DNA from: Bacteroidales bacterium
GTDB taxonomy: Bacteria > Bacteroidota > Bacteroidia > Bacteroidales > WCHB1-69
Reading direction: 5' to 3'
Assembly: GCA_024400835.1 (NCBI GenBank)
Contig: JAKSMC010000026.1
Span: 1 to 48,046, forward strand
DNA: 48,046 nucleotides
Made by a program: the position numbers and the translations under genes. Within the stretch, counting starts at the first letter, position 1; each line of letters opens with the position of its first letter. The notes beneath the pieces were generated by a model. It searched no databases. It was not told where the DNA came from and saw nothing but the letters and a program-made list of their open reading frames with translations. Shown piece after piece: positions 31,150 through 38,961 of the stretch.

Positions 31150-32793
31150 ATGAACCCTGCATTTCACACCATTGACATCATCATTGTCGCCATATATCTT
31201 TTGGTGATTGTCGCATTGGGACTTTGGGTGTCCCGTAAGAAAAACAATAAAGAGAAAACCGCCGAGGATTACTTCTTGGCGAGCAAATCACTGCCTTGGT
31301 GGGCGATTGGCGCATCGTTGATTGCCGCCAACATCTCCGCCGAGCAGTTCATCGGTATGTCGGGTTCCGGGTTTGCCGGCGGTTTCGCGGTGGCCTCCTA
31401 CGAGTTTATGGCCGCCCTCACGCTCATCATTGTCGCCAAGTTCTTCCTGCCCATCTTTATGAAGCAGGGCATCTATACCATTCCCGAATTTGTGGAAAGA
31501 CGCTATTCTACGCAGCTGAAGACGATTTTGGCTGTGTTCTGGATTGCGCTGTTCATCTTCGTGAACCTCACCTCTGTGCTGTTCCTCGGAGGCAAGGCCA
31601 TTGACACGATTGTCGGCACGGGCGACGGCTCGCTCATTGTGCCCGCCATCATCGGCCTGGCCGTCATAGCGGCGTGCTACTCCCTCTACGGCGGACTTTC
31701 CGCCGTGGCTTGGACCGACGTGCTGCAAGTCGTCCTGCTCATCGCGGGCGGCGTCATCACCACCATCGTGGCGCTGCACTATGTGAGTCCCGATGGCTCC
31801 GTATCGCACGGCATTCGCCACGTGGCCGATGTGGCCGGCGACCGCTTCGACCTCATCCTCGACAAAGGCAATCCCGAATATCAGAACCTGCCTGGCATCA
31901 TGATGCTTATCGGCGGACTGTGGGTCGCCAACCTCTATTACTGGGGATTCAACCAGTACATCATCCAACGTGCCTTCGCTGCCAAGTCACTGCCCGAAGC
32001 GCAAAAGGGCCTTGTCTTTGCCGGCTTCCTCAAGCTCATCATCCCCTTCATCGTCTGCATTCCCGGCATTATCGCTTACGTGATGTACACCGAAAATATG
32101 CATGGCGCGGTGGATGCATTCACCTTGGGCAACGGCCTGCTCAACAACGACAACGCCTATCCGTGGCTCATCAGCACTTTCATTCCGGTGGGATTGAAAG
32201 GCTTGGTGTTGGCCGCTTTGGCAGCCGCCATCATCTCCTCGTTGGCCTCTATGCTCAACTCCGCCTCCACCATTTTCACGATGGATATCTACAAACCCTA
32301 TATCGCCCCGAAAGTAGAACAAAAGCACGGCAAGCCCGTAAACCTCGTCAATGTGGGACGTGTCTCCGCCGCCGTCGCCCTGGTGGTGGCCTGCCTGATT
32401 GCCCCGCTGTTGGGCAATGTGGGACAGATGTTCCAGTACATCCAGGAATACACCGGCTTGGTCAGCCCGGGCATCTTGGCATTGTTCTTGTTAGGACTTT
32501 TCTGGAAGAAAACGACCAACAAAGGCGCCATCGTGGGGGTGATTGCCTCCATTCCGGTGGCCTTGGCACTCAAGTTCCTGCCGATAGATATGCCGTTCAT
32601 CGACCAGATGTTCTATACCTGCATTATCACGATGGCCGTCATCGTGTTAGTAAGCTTGTCCACGTGTCCGACGGACGATGACGAGAAAGCCATCTCCCTG
32701 ACTGCCGACCTGTTCAAGACCGACAGAACCTTCAACATCTGCGCCTACGCAATCTGCATTCTGCTGGTTGTATTGTATGCGATGTTCTGGTAG
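31150..32793 (+). CDS. Sodium/galactose symporter, vSGLT type (SSS family)
   Basis: A 547-residue solute:sodium symporter with about 14 helices. It resembles Vibrio parahaemolyticus vSGLT along its whole length: AEDYFLASKSLPWWAIGASL, AANISAEQFIGMSGSG, YWGFNQYIIQRAFAAKS and YIQEYTGLVSPGILALFLLG are nearly identical to my memory of that protein. Sugar-site residues align, with Gln66 and Glu85 at the vSGLT Gln69 and Glu88 positions and the Asn in WGFNQY; the Na2-site serines lie in IISSLASMLNSAS. It should import galactose or glucose with Na+, and galK upstream favours galactose. Confidence 0.9.
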   Translation: MNPAFHTIDIIIVAIYLLVIVALGLWVSRKKNNKEKTAEDYFLASKSLPWWAIGASLIAANISAEQFIGMSGSGFAGGFAVASYEFMAALTLIIVAKFFLPIFMKQGIYTIPEFVERRYSTQLKTILAVFWIALFIFVNLTSVLFLGGKAIDTIVGTGDGSLIVPAIIGLAVIAACYSLYGGLSAVAWTDVLQVVLLIAGGVITTIVALHYVSPDGSVSHGIRHVADVAGDRFDLILDKGNPEYQNLPGIMMLIGGLWVANLYYWGFNQYIIQRAFAAKSLPEAQKGLVFAGFLKLIIPFIVCIPGIIAYVMYTENMHGAVDAFTLGNGLLNNDNAYPWLISTFIPVGLKGLVLAALAAAIISSLASMLNSASTIFTMDIYKPYIAPKVEQKHGKPVNLVNVGRVSAAVALVVACLIAPLLGNVGQMFQYIQEYTGLVSPGILALFLLGLFWKKTTNKGAIVGVIASIPVALALKFLPIDMPFIDQMFYTCIITMAVIVLVSLSTCPTDDDEKAISLTADLFKTDRTFNICAYAICILLVVLYAMFW

Positions 32794-32804
32794 AGACGAG
32801 GGAG

Positions 32805-32831
32805 GTTTCAAGTTTCAAGTTTCAAGTTTCA
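32805..32831. repeat. Heptanucleotide tandem repeat (GTTTCAA)
   Basis: Three complete GTTTCAA units and a partial fourth, 12 bp after the symporter stop codon. It is one of several 7-bp microsatellites of different sequence in this window (see 41020 and 45605). Confidence 0.8.
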
Positions 32832-32890
32832 GTAATTGCATATCAACTTTTCTACTTATCTACCTTTATTCACATTACCGCATTATCACA

Positions 32891-33469
32891 ATGAATCGTA
32901 TCACACTACTGCTAACAATATCCCTGCTGTTTTGCGGTGCTCACGTCAGTGCGCAGCATGACAAAGCGGTCTTGGCGCGTACAACTTTCAATCGGGAAAA
33001 TCCCTATATTGCCACCATATACCGTGAGATGCGGCAGATGTCGCGCCATTACCATACGTTCTACAACAGACAACTTCTTCTGATTGTGGATTTGTGCGAC
33101 ACGTCCAATCACATTGAGACTTGGCAGGACACGCTATCCGTCATTGACCAGCACGTTTATCATATCGCATCGGGAATTGTTTACGACAGAGTGTCCGTGT
33201 TGATGGTTCCGTGCGGCGGGCATCTCTACTTTTTTGAGGGATTGAATTGTACCCGATACCGACATCGCGCAGAAGATGTTGTGCAATGGATGATTCAGAA
33301 CTTCGACGGGCGGCCTACTGACGAATTGCTGCACCGCGTACGTCATTATGACGATTACTATCACGGAGTGGCCATCGACCCGCAAGGCTCCAAATCCTAT
33401 TGCGAGAACTGCCGAAAGAAAAGCCCGACGAGAATCCGTTGCCGCGCGCCGAGAAAGAGAAAAGTGTAG
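32891..33469 (+). CDS. Small secreted protein of unknown function
   Basis: A 192-residue exported protein with a signal peptide (MNRITLLLTISLLFCGAHVSAQ). The body reads as an alpha/beta fold with HHYHTFYNRQLLLIVDLCD-like and VSVLMVPCGGHLYFFEG strands; no family recognised. The ATG at 32891 is used because the longer frame from 32768 runs through repeat DNA and lacks a signal peptide. From about 33400 the codon use becomes unusual (Arg and Lys codons AGA/CGA; a CENCRKKSPTRIRCRAPR tail), while a neighbouring frame becomes coding-like, so the C-terminus may be frameshifted. Confidence 0.6.
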   Translation: MNRITLLLTISLLFCGAHVSAQHDKAVLARTTFNRENPYIATIYREMRQMSRHYHTFYNRQLLLIVDLCDTSNHIETWQDTLSVIDQHVYHIASGIVYDRVSVLMVPCGGHLYFFEGLNCTRYRHRAEDVVQWMIQNFDGRPTDELLHRVRHYDDYYHGVAIDPQGSKSYCENCRKKSPTRIRCRAPRKRKV

Positions 33470-33507
33470 GTCTCTTTGACAATCTTGCCGGTATCGGCGA
33501 AAAATAT

Positions 33508-33515
33508 TATCTTTG
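33508..33515 (+). promoter_or_regulatory. -7 box (TATCTTTG) of the small membrane-protein gene
   Basis: TATCTTTG, 26 bp before the ATG at 33542, with TTG at 33485-33487 about 20 bp upstream as a -33 candidate. Confidence 0.6.
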
Positions 33516-33541
33516 CCCCGTTTTTAATATATACTTGCCGT

Positions 33542-33814
33542 ATGGTTTGGACAATTTGCAAAATAATAATAGCCATTGCGCTCCTTGTGGGCTATATTTA
33601 TTACGAATACAAGTGGATGCTACGCCATTTCCGATTCCCGGATGGTCCGTATTACACTGCAACAAAAGAATCACTACTGCCTCCCATTTTTATGGGTGGC
33701 TTGATAGGGCTTTATATGGATTCCTTCGACAAGTGGTTGGAACCGCACATCGCCGGCGAGGGCGCGTCTCTACCTATTCATCTTTTTATCTCTTCATCGT
33801 TTTATCAAATGTAA
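33542..33814 (+). CDS. Small two-helix membrane protein
   Basis: A 90-residue frame with its own promoter: a hydrophobic helix (about 5-20), a polar loop, and a second hydrophobic stretch (about 46-58). The final ~17 residues are encoded by repeat DNA (GGCGCGTCTCTACC and the CTTCATCG-type satellite), and the frame runs 29 bp into the convergent MATE gene, so the natural stop was probably lost or replaced by a repeat. Family unknown. Confidence 0.5.
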   Translation: MVWTICKIIIAIALLVGYIYYEYKWMLRHFRFPDGPYYTATKESLLPPIFMGGLIGLYMDSFDKWLEPHIAGEGASLPIHLFISSSFYQM

Positions 33815-35537
33815 TGGAAACCACACAGACCCCGTTGTAATAATCGTACTTCGCTTTGGGTGCCAATGCGGTGATGATGTTCGAACTGAGTGATTTACCA
33901 TCAGAAAACCCCAGTAGATCCCGGGGCATCCCTATTTCTTTGACGATGATGATGAGCTCGTCGGCTTTGTCTGTCAGCCTCATTTCAAATTCACCCTTAT
34001 GGATGCTCTTTTGTTCGGCAATGATGTGATAAAGTAACTCCTCGCAAATCAAATTGGCGTGGAATTCAATCTCTTTGGGCAGTTCGGCAATTTCCAGGAA
34101 TTTCGCGATGTTATCCAGCATCGGCTTGATTTCGTTGGTGTCATAGCTCGCCGTGAGCATCATGGATACTTCGTCCGGCATTGTCGGCATTAGTGCGAAC
34201 CATGAGTAGTATCTGTTTCTCAAATGTATGATGGTCGTTGTGACCATTAGGGCTATCAGGATTAAAGTTTGAAATATTGGCAGCAGCCACCAGAAATAAC
34301 CAATGCCGCACATGGTGCTGACGTATGCCGCTAAGAATATGGCTCCGAGGTACAAGATGTTGAATAACAACGACAAGCCTGTGTGGCCTCCAATGTTCAT
34401 GGTCTCTGTTAAGGAAATAATCAGCCTCATGGGCAGCATCATCAATATGCCGAGTGTGAAGTAGGTGACGTATTGCGGATGTATGTTTCCCGCACTTTTG
34501 CCGAACAACTGGAATATGGGCGTGGGGCATAATACGCAGAGGAGTACCACTGCCGAAAGCAGCATGAATTGGATCTTTAACGACTTGCGAATGAGTATGC
34601 GGAATCCCTCGTTGTCATTCTCCCCCAGAAGTAGGGCTCCGATGTGCTGGTTGATGCCGATGAAACCGCTGGATATCATCTGGGTTAGAGACAAAAGCTG
34701 GAGTGTGACGGACCAGACGAACATGCCCTGTGTTCCCTGTGTGGCAAATATGATGTCGTTCGTGGCAAAGAATATGATGCTCATCACGATTTCGTTCAAT
34801 GCGCAAGGACTGCCAATTTTAATGCCTTGGAACAACATCCGATTGTAGTCGGATAGCTTGACTCGCGTGAATTTGAACGGAAATTTTCCGGATATGAAAT
34901 AGGGTACATACGCCACTTTTGTCCCTATGGCGCAGATGATGGTGGCCATGGCGGCGCCTTGAATGCCCCAATGGAATATATGTAGGAATACCCAGGTCAG
35001 CACTACGTTCAAAAAACAACTGACTATGATTGTGACTGATACAAGACGTGCCTTGCCGGCCAGACGCATAAAGGTGTCAAGGGCGGACATGATTGACAAC
35101 AAAGGAAATTGCAGAAGTATGATCTTTGCATAGTCGTATAGCAGCGGGTAGATGGGACTGCCTGTGTCACAGAACAATTGTACGAATTGGGGGAAGAACA
35201 GAAACGCCAATCCGGTAAGGATTGCAATCGCTATGGTGTTGGCGCTGACCGCCACCGTGAATTGCTGCGACGCCTTGTTGTAGTCGCGTGCTCCGAAAGT
35301 CTTTGCCGTGAGTATGGAAAGCCCAGTGACAAGGATGGTCTTGATGGCGAAAAAGAAGATGTTGACGGGCGTCAGAAGGGCAATCATAGAGAGCGCGTCC
35401 GATGAGACGGTGCGATTTAGGAGGATGCCGTCGGTCATCTCGTGGATGGGGACAGCCATCATCACTAAAATTGACGACAGGATGTAGCTGCTGAACATCC
35501 TGTTGATGATTCCGCTTCTATTTCTTCCGATCTTCAT
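33786..35537 (-). CDS. MATE-family exporter with C-terminal HATPase-like domain
   Basis: A 583-residue protein. Residues about 10-450 form a 12-helix MATE/MatE-type transporter (PIHEMTDGILLNR, GARDYNKASQQF, SGFIGINQHIGALLLGENDN). After a basic loop (HLRNRYYSW), residues about 465-583 form a soluble domain that reads like a GHKL/anti-sigma HATPase: the N-box region is NLICEELLYH (495-504), and a later strand has KEIGMP where DxGxP is expected. The key N-box Asn is replaced by His and the Asp by Glu, so ATP binding may be lost. MATE proteins export small molecules with Na+ or H+. It overlaps the upstream decarboxylase gene by 20 bp, the last gene of a five-gene operon. Confidence 0.85.
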   Translation of the reverse strand: MKIGRNRSGIINRMFSSYILSSILVMMAVPIHEMTDGILLNRTVSSDALSMIALLTPVNIFFFAIKTILVTGLSILTAKTFGARDYNKASQQFTVAVSANTIAIAILTGLAFLFFPQFVQLFCDTGSPIYPLLYDYAKIILLQFPLLSIMSALDTFMRLAGKARLVSVTIIVSCFLNVVLTWVFLHIFHWGIQGAAMATIICAIGTKVAYVPYFISGKFPFKFTRVKLSDYNRMLFQGIKIGSPCALNEIVMSIIFFATNDIIFATQGTQGMFVWSVTLQLLSLTQMISSGFIGINQHIGALLLGENDNEGFRILIRKSLKIQFMLLSAVVLLCVLCPTPIFQLFGKSAGNIHPQYVTYFTLGILMMLPMRLIISLTETMNIGGHTGLSLLFNILYLGAIFLAAYVSTMCGIGYFWWLLPIFQTLILIALMVTTTIIHLRNRYYSWFALMPTMPDEVSMMLTASYDTNEIKPMLDNIAKFLEIAELPKEIEFHANLICEELLYHIIAEQKSIHKGEFEMRLTDKADELIIIVKEIGMPRDLLGFSDGKSLSSNIITALAPKAKYDYYNGVCVVSITFDKTMKR

Positions 35538-36540
35538 TGAGCATATATTCTATGGTTCGTCTGATGATGTCGTCGGTTGAAACCAGCGGACTCCAGCCTG
35601 AGACGGACTTGATATTGCTGATGTCCGGAACTCTGTTGGCAATGTCAGCGTAATTTGTGCCATAGTACTTCACGTACGGCTCTGTCTTCAAAACCGTCTC
35701 TCGGGCTGCCGGAGCAGTTTCAGGATATTCTTCTAGAATAGAAAGCAGTTTCTGCGCGAACTCTTTGATGGAGCAGTTGTTGTCGGGGTTCCCGATGTTG
35801 AAGATTTTGCCACAGGCGGCGTCGCCGGCCTTTATGATGGAGGCTATGGCCTCAATGCCGTCGCCTATCCAGGTGAAACTGCGTTTCTGACATCCGTCGC
35901 CTGCAACCACGATCTCGTGCCTGTAAAGCACGTCATACAGCATTTGGGTGAGGGCCCTCGCCTGATGCTGTTCGGCGTGCGCGAATGTGTCAAGACGCGG
36001 CCCCGTCCAGTTGAACGGCCGGATGATTGTGTACTTGAGTCCTCTTTCCTGCCCGAGGGCGGATATCACGCGGTCCATCATCTGTTTGGCATTGCTGTAT
36101 ATCCATCGTGTTTCGCAAATAGGCCCGAGCACTAAGTTCGTCTTCTCCTCATTCATAGGTGCGTCGCTGCCCAGCCCGTACACTTCTGAGGTGGACGGGA
36201 AGATGATCCTCACCCCGACGTCCGCACACATCTTCACCATTTGGTAGTTGTACTCAAAATCCAGTTCGAAGACCTTCATCGGGTGCTGGATGTATTCGGC
36301 AGGACGGGCAATGCCGGCCAGGAGGATGGCAAGGTCCGATTGGGAAAGAAGACTCCTGAGCTGTGCCTGGTTGCCCTTTATGTCTAATTGGTGAAACGTA
36401 AACCTTGGGTTGCCGATGTGGCGATTGACGTATGAATCGGAAATGTCAATGCCGAGGACTTCCCAATCCGTCTTTTCAATCGCATAATCTAAAAAATGCG
36501 AACCTATGAATCCGTTTATTCCTGTAACAAGTATCTTCAT
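35518..36540 (-). CDS. ArnA-C-like UDP-glucuronate 4-decarboxylase/epimerase (SDR)
   Basis: A 340-residue extended SDR. The NAD loop is TGINGFIG (6-13); catalytic residues sit in FPSTSEVYG (Ser118, Glu119) and WIYSNAK (Tyr148, Lys152); Arg303 lies in NRVPDI. The Ser-Glu pair and that Arg match E. coli ArnA Ser433, Glu434 and Arg619, and similarity continues through RPFNWTGPRLD and the end. ArnA-C oxidises and decarboxylates UDP-glucuronate to UDP-4-keto-arabinose; the related enzyme UXS makes UDP-xylose. No arnB aminotransferase accompanies it. The start at 36540 places the Rossmann strand at the N-terminus. It probably supplies a UDP-pentose-type donor to the glycosyltransferase upstream. 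Confidence 0.87.
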   Translation of the reverse strand: MKILVTGINGFIGSHFLDYAIEKTDWEVLGIDISDSYVNRHIGNPRFTFHQLDIKGNQAQLRSLLSQSDLAILLAGIARPAEYIQHPMKVFELDFEYNYQMVKMCADVGVRIIFPSTSEVYGLGSDAPMNEEKTNLVLGPICETRWIYSNAKQMMDRVISALGQERGLKYTIIRPFNWTGPRLDTFAHAEQHQARALTQMLYDVLYRHEIVVAGDGCQKRSFTWIGDGIEAIASIIKAGDAACGKIFNIGNPDNNCSIKEFAQKLLSILEEYPETAPAARETVLKTEPYVKYYGTNYADIANRVPDISNIKSVSGWSPLVSTDDIIRRTIEYMLNEDRKK

Positions 36541-36570
36541 TTCAAAACAAGTCTTATTCAACTCTGATAT

Positions 36571-37779
36571 TTAAAGCTCTTCTCCTATTTTCATCAGCTT
36601 TCGGAAATAGGCCTGATTGTCATATCTTTTCACAGCATATTCTCGGCACCTGTTGATGGTGTCTGCGCTTTTCTTTTCAAGTTTGTTGACCACGGCGGCC
36701 ATCTCATCCAGATTGGTCGGGGTGACAAAGGTGGCAATCTCCGCAGGGGCCATCTTTTCATTGCCATAGACTTTCCAACATAGCAGGGGAGTGCCGCAGG
36801 CAAGGGCCTCCAAGCAGGTGTTGGGCATCGTGTCTGCTAATGATGGAAAGATGAACAGGTCGCCTAAGGACAGGTACTCCGCCACCAAGTCGATGTCGTT
36901 GATAAAGCCCTTGGCGATGTAGTTCGACGGCAGGCCTCCGGGATAGTCTGCCATATAGGCTACTTGTACGAAGACGAACCTGTCGTCGTGTTCGAACCTT
37001 TTGGCCAGCTCGATGTAGTAAGGCACGCCTTTGCGTTCGTGGTGGACGCCGTCATACACGGCTACGCACATACACACGATTTTGTCGTCGGGAATGCCCA
37101 ACTCGCGGCGTAGCCTTTCGGTGTCCCGGGGACGATATTTGCGCGTGTCAATGCACTCGTCGGCTTCTATCAGCGTTCGCTCCTTGGTGAGCGCGGAACG
37201 CCTCGCCCCGGTAAGCACCATCTCCGGACCTACGAATACCATATTCGCGCCTTCGTAGTTCCTCTTCTTGCGCAGGTACACCTTGTGCGGCCCCGACTTT
37301 GAAAGGCAGACCGGGTGCTTGTCTAAATGCGGGCAACCGACGCATTCTTCTTCCAACTCCTTGCAGCCGAAGTTGAAATGGCATTTGCCGGAAAACACGT
37401 ATTCGTCCAGCATAATATAAACCACAGATATGCCCTTCCTCTTTATATAATTGAAAAGCATCGTCTCATTGATGAAAAATGAGTGAAGCATTAGTATGTA
37501 GATGGTATCGACTTGGTTGCGCTCGAACTCTCTCAGAAGTCTTCGTGTGGAAAAATGAGAGTAGCTTCCGTCTTTTCCCGTGAGGCCGAAAAGCATTCTG
37601 TGTATCGCGAGGTCGGCTTTGGTGCTGAACGTGTAGCTTGGAGAATCTGTCTCTTCGTCAGTGACGTACAGCTTGGACGTGTAACCGTTCGAATTGAGGA
37701 AATCATTCAGACCGATGCCTATCTTCGCAATCGACCAGTGGAGGTTGTTTTCCCGTGTTATTATAGCTATATTCTTCAT
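36571..37779 (-). CDS. GT4-type glycosyltransferase (WcaC-like)
   Basis: A 402-residue GT-B glycosyltransferase. It starts MKNIAIITRENNLHWS. The first domain has the Cys-rich segment FSGKCHFNFGC, then EEECVGCPHLDKHPVC (about 150-178), a metal-binding-like insert seen in WcaC-type GT4 enzymes. The C-terminal domain ends with the nucleotide-sugar motif FPSLADTMPNTCLEALACGT (about 330-349), the GT4 E-x7-E region. It would be a retaining, cytoplasmic-side enzyme. The start at 37779 follows the stop of the Ntn hydrolase by 2 bp; the next gene is 30 bp downstream. Confidence 0.87.
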   Translation of the reverse strand: MKNIAIITRENNLHWSIAKIGIGLNDFLNSNGYTSKLYVTDEETDSPSYTFSTKADLAIHRMLFGLTGKDGSYSHFSTRRLLREFERNQVDTIYILMLHSFFINETMLFNYIKRKGISVVYIMLDEYVFSGKCHFNFGCKELEEECVGCPHLDKHPVCLSKSGPHKVYLRKKRNYEGANMVFVGPEMVLTGARRSALTKERTLIEADECIDTRKYRPRDTERLRRELGIPDDKIVCMCVAVYDGVHHERKGVPYYIELAKRFEHDDRFVFVQVAYMADYPGGLPSNYIAKGFINDIDLVAEYLSLGDLFIFPSLADTMPNTCLEALACGTPLLCWKVYGNEKMAPAEIATFVTPTNLDEMAAVVNKLEKKSADTINRCREYAVKRYDNQAYFRKLMKIGEEL

Positions 37780-37781
37780 GT

Positions 37782-38960
37782 TCAGTTGCTTTTGTGAAGT
37801 TTGAATGGGTGCCATTCGTTGTCGGCAGTTCCCTCTTGGAGCAGTATCTGCACGCTCTTTTCTTCTAAATTATAAACAGATGTGTATATGGTAATGATGT
37901 CTCTGTGATTCTGGGGCCTTATAGCCTGGCCGAAGTATCTGCTTTTGGACAACTCAATGGTCTTTAGGAAGTCAGGATCTTTTTTGGCGTTCCCGGAATA
38001 AAGTTCTTCCGAAGTGAAGTGCCTGCCGGAAGGAGATTCATCCCATAGATAATCTGTGGCGAAAAAGTGCTTGTCCGTAATTTCGCGCTGGTACTTTTCA
38101 GACATCACGACAGACCCGAGAATGTGCTTCACGCCCTCAGTCGAAGTCTCTTCTCTGCCGTATTGGTCGGCCATTTGGTCGTAGCGTTCATAGCCGGAAG
38201 CCCTGTTCTGGATAATGCCTTTTTGGAAAAGATACAGGCTGAAGTTCGCCGTCAGTGTGCAGGGCGACGGTTGGCAGGTGTTGGCCGAGACCAAAATCTT
38301 CATTTCGTTGTCAATACATTCCACAACGGCTGATTTTTCAGGGTCTGACAGCAGCCATTTGAGCGATGCGGCGTGACCGCTTGACGTGAATCTGTCGGGG
38401 TCGAACCAGTTGACGGACCGGATAAGTTCTACCGCCTCGTCGATGTCGGCGGCATTGTCGAGTACGAACCGCACTAACGACATGGTGTTGTAGGTCTTGG
38501 CGGCGGTGCGGTTGGTGAAGGCCGCGCTCTTGCCCCATTCCCGTTCGCCCCAGTTTGCTCGGTCTTCCGAGGCTTCGCAATTCTGTACCATGAAGGACAT
38601 GACGGATAACCCTTTTTCGTTAACGCCATCTACCGCCAGTTGGGGTATGACGAAGTAGGCCTCGTCCTTTTCCTGCCGCTCTGCTATTTCTGGAAGCGAG
38701 GGGTCCAAATAGCTCGTGGTCACGCTTAAGGACGAAAAACGCGCACATTTGTTGCTGATCCGCATCACGAGTACCGTCTTCAAATCGGAGTAGCCGTCGA
38801 AATTCCGTCCGGCGAAGCCTCCCTTCCGGATGCCGGAACATAACGGTCCCCGCGGACGGTATTTTTCGTTCGTCACCTGTACCGATGTGTCAAAGTCGAA
38901 ATCCTCGTATTCGACGTAAAACAGGTCTTGAGCTATCTTCTTATAGATGATCTCATTCAT
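37782..38960 (-). CDS. Linear amide C-N hydrolase (choloylglycine/penicillin V acylase-like)
   Basis: A 392-residue Ntn-hydrolase-type protein. The signature is GPLCSGIRKGGFAGRNFDG (residues 38-56), with Cys41 as the expected nucleophile and the RNFD motif following as in choloylglycine hydrolases. About 40 residues precede the Cys, so it must be exposed by self-cleavage, unlike the simple CGH type where Cys follows Met. Later segments (AKTYNTMSLVRFVLDNAADI, DEAVELI; FTSSGHAASLKWLLSD) fit the fold. Such enzymes cut, or transfer, acyl groups on amides such as bile salts, penicillins and acyl-homoserine lactones. There is no signal peptide. The start at 38960 is 1 bp from the acyltransferase stop. 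Confidence 0.8.
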   Translation of the reverse strand: MNEIIYKKIAQDLFYVEYEDFDFDTSVQVTNEKYRPRGPLCSGIRKGGFAGRNFDGYSDLKTVLVMRISNKCARFSSLSVTTSYLDPSLPEIAERQEKDEAYFVIPQLAVDGVNEKGLSVMSFMVQNCEASEDRANWGEREWGKSAAFTNRTAAKTYNTMSLVRFVLDNAADIDEAVELIRSVNWFDPDRFTSSGHAASLKWLLSDPEKSAVVECIDNEMKILVSANTCQPSPCTLTANFSLYLFQKGIIQNRASGYERYDQMADQYGREETSTEGVKHILGSVVMSEKYQREITDKHFFATDYLWDESPSGRHFTSEELYSGNAKKDPDFLKTIELSKSRYFGQAIRPQNHRDIITIYTSVYNLEEKSVQILLQEGTADNEWHPFKLHKSN

Positions 38961-38961
38961 A

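Noticed and set aside
31674..32681. 335-codon frame over the symporter gene
   Set aside because: Arg/His/Arg-rich translation in a shifted frame of a clear vSGLT homologue.
35518..36540. Full L-Ara4N (arn) pathway
   Set aside because: Only the ArnA-C-like decarboxylase is present; no formyltransferase domain, ArnB, ArnC, ArnD or ArnT homologue is in the window.
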